This document shows, piece after piece, positions 55,480 to 64,000 of a stretch of 64,000 nt of DNA; position 1 is the first letter of the stretch; each line of letters begins with the position of its first letter. Location of the stretch: NCBI GenBank assembly GCA_016584305.1, contig JACEEZ010022682.1, forward strand, positions 98,501 through 162,500, written 5' to 3'. The notes under the pieces are model-generated. The model made no database searches, was not told the DNA's origin, and saw nothing but the letters and a program-made list of their open reading frames with translations. The translations under genes and the position numbers were made by a program. This DNA comes from Chionoecetes opilio. Its lineage: Eukaryota; Arthropoda; Malacostraca; Decapoda; Majidae.

Positions 55480-58180
55480 AAGGTTCCCAAAACTTTTAAG
55501 GAACTTAAATTACTATACACAAATGTCGAAGCATTATTTTAAAGCGTAATAAATTATTGGCTTACTTTTGTTTCCGAATCCCCAAAAGTTTCGTTAGAAA
55601 TACTGAGTTTTTGGGTCACCCCAAAGATAAACATTTATTATCTAAAATAACCATTCCAGGCTACAAGACAGTCCTAAATTGTCGTACGCTTAAAGCGGTG
55701 GAGGTGTCATTTTTTACTTTAAAAGAAAATTTGAAAGAAAATCAAAATCGAAAAAGTAAATCAAGCCATTATGACCCCGTCTACGCAAAGTTTAAAGCTT
55801 AACGGAAAACTGCTAACTTTTGGGACAATATATCGCCCTCCAAAATCAAATGCAAAATAATTGCCCCCTGTATGACGAAATAAAGTCATTGTCATTAAAC
55901 GTACATTATATGGGGAAATTTTTTAACCTCCCTCGTATAAACTGGAGTAATAATTCTACTGTAAGGGGGTAGCGATTGCTTGATAGAAAACAACTTTTTA
56001 AATCGGGTGGCCCTGAACCTACAAGGGATAAAGTATCCTAGTTTAGTTTTCACACCGACTTGATCTGATTGATTACTGCGATATGGTAACATTTGGAAAA
56101 CGTGATCACAGGTTAATCAGATCGGCATAAATTGCAACGTAGACTCCGAAAATCGTTTTTGTTCCAACTATATAAAGCGATTTCAAAAAGATCAGCGGGT
56201 ACTAAGCAATTGACTGGATGACCTACAAAATGGTAAAACGCCAAAAACATGTGAATTTATTTACAAATAACCCCAAATCTTTTGTTGAAAATTTTCCTCG
56301 GAAAAGAAAACTTTTAAATAACATAACGACCCTTTTGGATGACTATAAATTTCAACAATCACGTCAGTTAAGCCCGGCGGTAAAAAGTTTACAAGCGATC
56401 AATGCAGACTGCGTTTCTAGAGTTAAATGCGTAAGCGTTGTTGCAAAGGATAATTAAGTCAAAAAAAGCGAGTGTGAAGAAAAAATTAAAAGGGAAAACC
56501 CAAAATCAAACCCGAAAAGGTTCTTTCAATACTTTTTGGAAGTAAAAAAAACGTCAAAACATGTTGGGCACTGAAAAAAAAATAACATTTAGAAAATGAT
56601 ATGGGGGTATGCGTCCGTACTCAATGATTCTTTAATGCGTTTTTTTAAGAAGCAAAAGCTCCATTACCAGAACCAGAAAACATTTTTGCGGGACTCGAAA
56701 TAAAAGATTGGTAATGGAGGAAAACATAGACGAAATATCAAAGTATTTGCAAAAAACTTGCCCCCGAAAAATCCGTGGGGGTGGACAAAATCTCGCCGAG
56801 ATTACTTCGCGAATGTCCAGTCAACTTTCGCCCCTTTAAAGATTTTTTTTTCAATAAATCCTAAGGGACAAAAATGTTCCAGTATGGGGAATTTGCTAAT
56901 GTTACCCGATATTTAAAAAAGGGGATTTTAAACCCTCGAAAGTAAATTATCGCCATAGTCTAACTCTCAAAATTGTTAAATTTTTTGAAAAATTTGGGGG
57001 ATAAAATGTTCGTTTCTCGATAAAATAACTCAATTTTAAAACCCCAGCATGGTTTTCAAATAAGGACCCTTTTAAACAATCTACTCGTTTTTTCAATGTC
57101 ATTTATTAAATTTTGGACCGCTAAAACCCCCCGGGATATAAATCCTTATTTTCAAAAAGCCTTTCGATACAGTTCCCCATAACGTTTTTCCCCAAGCAAA
57201 GGGGCACAGGGTTAGGAGAGTTATGTTCTGGATTGGCATTGGCTTTCAATCGTAAAAAAACGGGGGTAATAAAATGGGGAGGCATCTGATTGGTTGAACT
57301 AGTGGGGGGGCCTCAGGGGTCGGTCTTGGTCCTACTCTTTTTTTTGATATACATCAAAGATCTGGACTGCGACTTGTATCTAAAAAATCGAAATTTTTCT
57401 GATGACACCCTATTGGCGGCAAAGCATATACTAAAAACTGCAAACTATCAACGTGATCTCGACAAAATATCAGATTGGAGTGATAATGGCTATTAAAATT
57501 AAATTCCCATATTGTAAAGTAATTTATAGGGAAAGATAAATCAAAAATAACTATCAAAGCAAATAAAACGTTAAATGAAAATACACAGGAAAAAAGGGTT
57601 TAGGTGTCTCATTATAATGATCTTTAAAAACCCGTACGCATTGCTAGCTGCCAGAAAAAAGGGAAATAATGTTGGCTTCATTAAACGCAAAATTTTAAAA
57701 ATAAAAATCCGAAAGTAATACAAAAATTACACTCTTTGTTAGGCCGCACTTAGAATATGCCGTTCAAAATTTTGGTCGCCTTGTTTCGTAAAGATCAAGC
57801 CCAAATTGGAATCGGTTCAAAAAAGCAAACCCCCCAAAACCTCCCCGCAATTCTTTATGAAGAGAGACGCGAAAACTTAAAAGTTTTCCCTAAAATCGAG
57901 AAACCGTGGGGGCTTGATAAACCCCTTTTAAGATCCCAAAGGAATGTGTCATTAAACAAAAGGGAAACCCATTTGGCTTTCTCCTCAAGTGACAAAAAAA
58001 AATAACGGTTTTAACTGCGGTCAACGTTGCATCACTGTCCCGTAAAATTATTTTATGTTAGACTTGTGATCGAGGGGAAAAAATTACACAAATTTGTGAT
58101 GCCCACATTAACTTCTTTAAAAACGACTTGACGCGCACTTAAAGTAAATGGGTATTGAATTTCCCTCGAAATTTATAAAA
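55480..58180 (+). pseudogene. CR1/Jockey-type LINE, endonuclease to C-terminus, densely frameshifted
   Basis: Read across frames on the + strand: an endonuclease start like LYTNV (about 55510) and WVTPKDKHLL / TIPGYK (about 55610-55665); then NPKSF, P-E-K-S-x-G-x-D-K-I (about 56760), a V-P-x-W and I-x-K-K-G-D-type block (about 56890-56930), F-Q-K-A-F-D-T-V-P-H (about 57155-57180), PQGSV (57311-57325), F-S-D-D in place of F-A-D-D (57395-57406), and R-P-H-L-E-Y-A-V (about 57745). The order is that of a non-LTR ORF2. Frame changes occur every few dozen codons, mostly at homopolymers. No ORF1 seen. Confidence 0.78.
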
Positions 58181-58424
58181 ATAGTCCCCCCCATCGATTG
58201 TGTTGTGGTAGTTTTTAGTTTTGCATTTTCATATCCTATCATTTTTCACACGAAACTTCCATGTCCTATCTTTTTTAGGGACATGGTATCATTTTTTCCC
58301 AAAGTCCTCTTACTTATTGATTTATAGTATGTAGTCAAAAGATACCCTTTTATGGACCAAAAGGTCTCCTGGTGTCTGTTATTCCTATGTATTTCCCTTT
58401 TATTCTATGTTTCCTCCTCTTCTT

Positions 58425-58600
58425 ACCCGCCAGGTGGGCGGTTGGTAGAATCACGGACTGGTGTTGCAAGTCCCTGCGCCTTGGTCAGTGGTTCGGGCCA
58501 CCAATTCGCCTGGGGTGGTGGCGCTTTGTATGCAATACCTTGTAGTTGGGACTTGCAAAAATGTCCCAGATAGGTCAAAAATCTTATCTTATCCTCCTCC
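58425..58600 (+). mobile_element. Possible tRNA-derived SINE
   Basis: TTGGTAGAATCACGGACTGG and, about 45 bases on, GTGGTTCGGGCCACC resemble degenerate A and B boxes spaced as in a tRNA. It is flanked by TCTTATCTTATCC on the right. The match is loose; it could be coincidence. Confidence 0.35.
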
Positions 58601-58639
58601 TCTTTCACCAGTCCAGTTTTTTGTATCTTCCTAATTTGT

Positions 58640-59250
58640 ATACGTCATGTAGTTAGTTTCTCATATAGTTCCTTTCATTACACCTTACGTACTACCAACA
58701 CTGCTACTACTACTACTACTACTACTAACTACTACTCAGCCTAAACATGTTAGCAGAAAACCACCGAATTCATTTTTTCTCAGTGTAAAAAAAAAACCCG
58801 AATGGGCCCCCAAGGTGTTTCCTGCGGGTTGGGTGTCCCGTTAGAATGATAGGTCAATTTACACTTATTTCTGACTAAAACTGAAATACCTTTTTTGTTC
58901 TTTTTTTCAAAAAGAATCACTTTAAATTTATTATTAAAAAATTTTTTAATTCCGAATTTACTTAAATGCTGACTAAACATGAAAATAAATTCTTTTTTTC
59001 ATTTAATCAAAAAGAAATACACTTAATTGTAGCCTATGTATTATCTAAAAAGTTGGTCTAAAATCTATACTATCTATATCGTCAATTAGTCAATCTATCA
59101 ATCTATTTATCTATCATTATTAGCATTCATGTTATATAATATCTAAATTATCGAAAAGTTGGCCTAAAAGAAAAAATTATGATTACTACCTAAATACATA
59201 AAAGGGGGTTATGGAAACTTAATAAAAAACCCCAACTTTTTTTATTCCTG
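58640..59250. other. AT-rich, no gene seen
   Basis: A short (CTA)n at about 58696-58735, otherwise AT-rich sequence with imperfect ATCTATC repeats near 59070-59120. Confidence 0.5.
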
Positions 59251-59274
59251 TCATTGCTCCTTTTTCATGTCTCT

Positions 59275-59527
59275 CTCCTCTCCTCTCTCTCTCTCTCTCT
59301 CTCCTCTCTCTCCCCTCTCTTCCCTTTTCCCCTCTCTCCCCTCTCTCTCCTTCTTTGTTGTGTGTTGTGTTTGTTTGTGTGTGTGTGTGGGGTGGGTGGG
59401 TGGGTGGGTGGGTGGGTGGGTGGGGGTGGGTGGTTGGTTTGGTGGGTGGGTGGGTGGGGGGTGGGCGGGGGGGTGTGTGTGTTTTTGTGTGTGTGGTGTG
59501 TGTGTGTGTGTGTGGTGTGGTGTGTGT

Positions 59528-59560
<33 letters not shown>

Positions 59561-59800
59561 TTTTTTCCTATTGTATTTACCCAGTTGTACATAAGAAAAG
59601 AGCTATGCTCGTACTGTCCCCCTTCCCAAATCTACTTTATCCGCTTTCCTTTGAAGTCCTATACTTCTTGCTTCTGCGTGTGTGTGTGTTGTGTGTGTGT
59701 GTGGGGTGTGTGGTGTTTGTGTGGTGTGTGGTGTGTGTGTGTGCGTGCGTGCTGTGCGTGTGCGTGTGCGTGTGCGTGTGTGCGTGTGTGTGTGTGTCCA
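59275..59800. repeat. (CT)n, (GGGTG)n and (GT)n tracts
   Basis: C/T-rich at about 59275-59355, (GTGG/GTGGG)n to about 59480, (GT)n to about 59560, and a second (GT)n/(GCGT)n tract at about 59677-59800. The sequence after the second tract (TCCTTTCCTAAGATATTACT, TTATTTCGTGGGTTTG(C/T)AGC) recurs after the (TG)n at 62582, so this microsatellite lies in a repeated context. Confidence 0.88.
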
Positions 59801-60224
59801 TATTTTATCCTTTCCTAAGATATTACTTCTGTCTCTCTCCTGTCTCCATTATCTCCCTTTTGTCCTTCCCTCCAGTTTATTTCGTGGGTTTGCAGCTTGA
59901 AGGAGAGAAAGAAAAAGGGAGGAAGGGGAAGAAAGGGAGGAGAAGGGAGTTACTTTCTATTGTTCCCTTTAAAGATGTTTACGTATATAGTATTTATTGA
60001 ACACATGGACTTGCTAATGATAGTGAGATGTTGTTCGATTCATAAGATTGATCGTGTGTAAGGTTGTGATTACGCTATTATCGTTCAAAGGAAATCGCTG
60101 CATTTATCAAGCAAGAATTCAAAGGAGATGATGCTGCATGAAATAATTAGGGTGCAAATGAAAAAAAAAGTGTTGTAAACGGATGCTCTGATTTTTTTTT
60201 TTTTTTTTTAATGAGGAACGCTAT

Positions 60225-60525
60225 TGATACCACCACCGCTACCACCACTATCACTACTACTACCACCAATACCAATACCACCATTACCACCACCACCACT
60301 TCTACCACCATTACCACTCGCTACTACTACTACCACCAATACCAACACCACCATCTACCACCATTACCTCTACCACCACTACTACTACTACTACCACCAA
60401 TACCAATACCACCACTACCACCACTACTACCACCATTACCACTACTACTACCACCAATACCATTACCACTACTACTACCACCATTACCACCACCACCACT
60501 TCTACCATTACCACTAAACATTTCC
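60225..60525. repeat. (ACC/ACT)n trinucleotide tract
   Basis: About 300 bases of ACC, ACT, ATT and AAT triplets. Thr-, Pro/Leu- and Val-rich frames are low-complexity translations. Confidence 0.9.
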
Positions 60526-60835
60526 GCCACCACATGTGCCACTGCTACGTTGCATAACTGTTCTAATTTACCTTTAACCTTCTTTTAACGTGACTATTAT
60601 TATTATAACCTTCCTTGAAAAGAAGTATAAAGAAAACATAAGCTCTTCTCTCTGCCTTACAACGTCCGGAGGTGAAAAGCTGTAATTTCCTCTTCCTCTA
60701 ATCATGTTGCATGTGTTGCTTATAAACCAGTAATGCCTCCACCTTAAACACCATGCAGGCAATACACTTGATAATAAAACGATGATAACCCTAATAAATC
60801 ACTGTTTCAATGCTCTTTTCTACTTCAATACAACT

Positions 60836-61048
60836 TTAACCCCTTCACACCCATATTTTTCCTTTGTTATAAAAAATTGTATGTTGTCGAGCCATAAAAT
60901 TAAGAAAAATCACTTAATTTACCAAATTAGTTAGTCGACAAGGATACTAAACAGGTCATATCTATAAAACATTGCTTATATTCACAAAAAATTGTCTAAT
61001 AACACCCAAATTACAATGGAAATTACGTTCTGGGTCTCAAGGGGTTAA
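60836..61048. mobile_element. TTAA-flanked MITE, intact copy
   Basis: Complete between TTAA 60836-60839 and 61045-61048. Useful as an uninterrupted reference for the copy split at 27729-28396. Confidence 0.8.
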
Positions 61049-61552
61049 GATATGTATCAATGTATATAATTGTCAATTTTGTGGTAAGACTTGTATATAT
61101 TACTTTAGTTTATCATTTTCTCTACATGCTCCGATGATGTTACGACCTCATTTTAGCAATCACTCAGTTCATTATCATTTTTCTTTTTCCTGCTTGTGTT
61201 ATTGATTGCCTCACTTTTCAAGCATCCTTTCAACGCTTCCCTGGTTTCCTGCCTCATTGCTCCTTAGCACCGTCACGTACTAAACCTATACTGTATATAA
61301 CCATCGCTTCGTGCCACATGTAGTCTACCTTCCCACCGTCTACGCTTTGCTGTTGCCTCTATCTATGCATTACTTGGTGAACCTGTAGGTACTAAATATA
61401 TTATGGTTGATATCAGTTTTTGTTTTGTTTTTGTCTTAGTTTTTCTGATTTGTGGATATTTGATGTGAGAGAGAAAGAGTATTAGAGAGAGTTAGAGAGA
61501 GAGAAAGAGTTAGAGAGAAAGATAGAGAGATGGAAAAGTCTACGATGATTGA

Positions 61553-61668
<116 letters not shown>

Positions 61669-62139
61669 AAAAGAAAACAGTATCCAGGTGTTTTATCATG
61701 CAATATACAACACAGAATACATTAGTTGTGAACCCAAACGGAACATTTCTTAGACAAAAAAAATCACCTTGCAATGGAGAGGAAGTGACTGTCATGTCTT
61801 TAAGTGACAGTCTTACAGGAACCACCACACCAGTGACCGTGAAATGACTGTGGCAGCTGCAAATAACGTCTTACAGCAAAAGAATGATGAGTTTATAATG
61901 CTCGAGTAGCTACCCATTACAGCTGATTGTATTTACCGTTGTAATTTGGGTTTTCTGATCTCTGTCTTGCATTTTAGACACTTTTTGGCGCTTTTTACGA
62001 AAAGAAGAAAATTTACAAAAAAATAATGATCTCGTGTTTTTTCCTCGTCCCGGATTATTTTTCTTTTAGTGTTTGTTTAATTAAATTTTGTCTTGTTTTA
62101 TTAGTTTATCTTTTTTTCAAGACTTATGATTAGTCATAT

Positions 62140-62350
62140 TTAACCCCTTGAGGTCCAGCACGTAATTTCCATTGTAATTTGGATACCATTAGACAATTTT
62201 AATGAATATAAGCAATATTTTATAGATATGACCTGTTTAGTATCCTTGTTCACTCGCTAATTTGGTATATTAAGTAAGTTTTCGTAATTTTATGACTAAC
62301 AACAGACAATTTTATATAGCAAAGGAAAGATCTGGGCTTGAAAGGGTTAA
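62140..62350. mobile_element. TTAA-flanked MITE
   Basis: Complete copy with TTAA at 62140-62143 and 62347-62350, ends TTAACCCCTTGAGGTCCAG and inverse-related GGGCTTGAAAGGGTTAA. Confidence 0.78.
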
Positions 62351-62444
62351 GGGTGGTTTTAAACGATAGATAAAATAACTTACATTTATTGGGTACCGTA
62401 CATTACCATATCAAAAAGTGTGGATTCAGGTAGCAAACAATAAT

Positions 62445-62583
<139 letters not shown>

Positions 62584-62814
62584 TTCCTTATGTTATCCTT
62601 TCCTAAGATATTACTTGTCTCTCTCCTTTCTCCAGTATCTCCCTTTTGTCCTTCCTTCCAATGTTTATTTCGTGGGTTTGTAGCTTGAAGGAGAGAAAGA
62701 AAAAAGGGAGGAAGGCCCTGGAAAGGGAAGAAAGGGAGAGAAAAGGAGAGGAGGAGAAGGGAGTTACTTTCTATTGCTCCCTTTCTTCTCTCACCTCTCT
62801 CCTCATTTGTTACT

Positions 62815-63052
62815 GACGCCCCCCCTCTTCTCTCTCTCTTCCCCTCCCTCCTACCCCCCTCTCTCTCTTCCCCTCCCCTCCTAACCCCCCCTCCTCCTCT
62901 TTACTCTCTTCCCTTCCCGTCCTACCTCCTCCTCTTCTCCCCTCTCTCTCTTCCCCTCCCCTCCTATCCACCCTACCTCTCTCTCCTCCTCCCTCTCTCT
63001 CTCTCCTCCCCTCCCTCTCTCTCTCTCCCCCCCTTCCTCTTTACTCTCTCCC
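62815..63052. repeat. Pyrimidine-rich tract
   Basis: CTCTCTTCCCCTCC-type imperfect repeats, almost entirely C/T on the + strand. Confidence 0.85.
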
Positions 63053-63152
63053 AACAAGTGTTTAGAAAGTGACCACAACTAAGTGAGGCAAGTGAAGTAA
63101 ACTTTAATTAATGGTAAACTTTCCTTGCGGGTGTCCTTTGCATTTCACTTTC

Positions 63153-63263
<111 letters not shown>

Positions 63264-63350
63264 CATTTGTCTGTTTTCTTCCAACGCAAAATCACAGGAG
63301 TTTATATTATTTCCATTATATTTCACTCAAGTATTTGTCATCGTCGTAGA

Positions 63351-63384
<34 letters not shown>

Positions 63385-63393
63385 GTAGTAGTA

Positions 63394-63880
63394 CCGTAGA
63401 TAACACTATACTCGCCACCTGCACTAATGTCGCCAGCCGCCAAATATTATGAATTATAGCATCACTACTGATTTGTATGTGCCACTGAAGATGATACACA
63501 GTAGTTTATAATCATAACTGTATAATCTCCCGTTTCAGCGTTGTTTTATGCTTTGTATCTGCAAGTATATACGGTTTCAAATTTCGCTACTCGTTTTTTT
63601 TCGGGCGACGACGACGGCGGGAGGACACTCAGAACATAAACACTAGCTGGCGATCTTAGTGTAGCCCGTTACCAACGTCGCCACCCGGTTTTATTTTTGT
63701 AATTTGTTCATTTATAGCCATACTATGACACAGATGTAGACACAAAATGACACAGACTCTCCAGATAGCCCCTTCTAACCTTCCTGAAATCATGGATGTA
63801 GAAATGTAAGTATTAACGCCACCACACGTCTGTACATCGAAAAAAAAACGTTGTCCTGGCGACTTTAGTGTTATCTACGG
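63394..63880. mobile_element. TA-flanked MITE (CCGTAGATAACA) inserted in a (TAG)n microsatellite
   Basis: Ends CCGTAGATAACACTATACTC and inverse, with TA at 63392-63393 and 63881-63882. (AGT)n runs directly up to the left border and resumes at the right border, so the target was a TAG repeat. About 487 bp, non-coding. Confidence 0.85.
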
Positions 63881-63939
63881 TAGTAGTAGTACCAGGAGTA
63901 GTATAAAGTTGTTGATGGTGGTGATGGCTGTGTGCGTGT

Positions 63940-63941
<2 letters not shown>

Positions 63942-64000
<59 letters not shown>
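63942..64000. repeat. (TC)n microsatellite at window end
   Basis: Continues past the end of the window; length unknown. Confidence 0.9.

Noticed and set aside
55895..56457. Independent small genes (65 and 79 codons) between the LINE blocks
   Set aside because: The + strand frame matches the spacer between LINE endonuclease and RT, and the other is its antisense.

Overview
This 64-kb window is animal nuclear DNA: genes split by GT-AG introns, long (AG)n/(TC)n, (TG)n and trinucleotide tracts, tRNA-derived SINEs, very many short inverted-repeat transposons and several retroelements. CCTAACC-rich repeats (the arthropod TTAGG telomere unit in non-telomeric places), a DIRS1-type retrotransposon and the extreme microsatellite load suggest an arthropod, most likely a decapod crustacean; the order is an inference. 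Only two host genes can be supported, adjacent and on the + strand: PSMG3 (proteasome assembly chaperone 3, 3 coding exons, 17606-20308) and, 655 bp downstream, GPN2 (GPN-loop GTPase 2, 6 coding exons, 20964-26667). Both read through without frameshifts. GPN2 uses one GC-AG intron.

Layout. 1-17.4 kb: gene-free repeats, including a 3.0-kb hAT-like element with an 8-bp target duplication (1457-4479) hosting a foldback element, a 1.7-kb element (8790-10497) and a 1.8-kb element with another nested in it (11183-12957). 17.4-27 kb: PSMG3 and GPN2, whose introns hold a SINE, TTAA-flanked MITEs, an 813-bp hAT MITE and a two-level nested insertion. 29.6-44.4 kb: a second copy of the hAT-like element, swollen to 14.8 kb by nested insertions: hAT-like, Harbinger-like A, Harbinger-like B, a GGCGTATTTT-ended element, and innermost a full-length 6.6-kb DIRS retrotransposon (36041-42628) with gag-like, RT, RNase H and tyrosine recombinase regions on the - strand. 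Its uninterrupted target survives at 10084/10085 in the other copy of its host. 44.4-45.2 kb: 3' part of a LINE. 45.7-47.4 kb: 78-bp satellite array. 47.7-49.7 kb: inverted-repeat DNA transposon with an intact 419-codon XPG/FEN1-like nuclease ORF. 49.7-52.2 kb: LTR retrotransposon with apparently identical 393-bp LTRs whose interior is minisatellite rather than gag-pol; it landed on the right edge of the nuclease element. 53-64 kb: microsatellites and, at 55.5-58.2 kb, a frameshift-riddled CR1/Jockey-type LINE.

The host genes have housekeeping roles (proteasome assembly; RNA polymerase assembly and import). The rest is a record of transposition, and target duplications plus empty sites inside the window let much of the insertion order be read directly. 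All comparisons were made by eye; element families named from ends and duplications are inferences.
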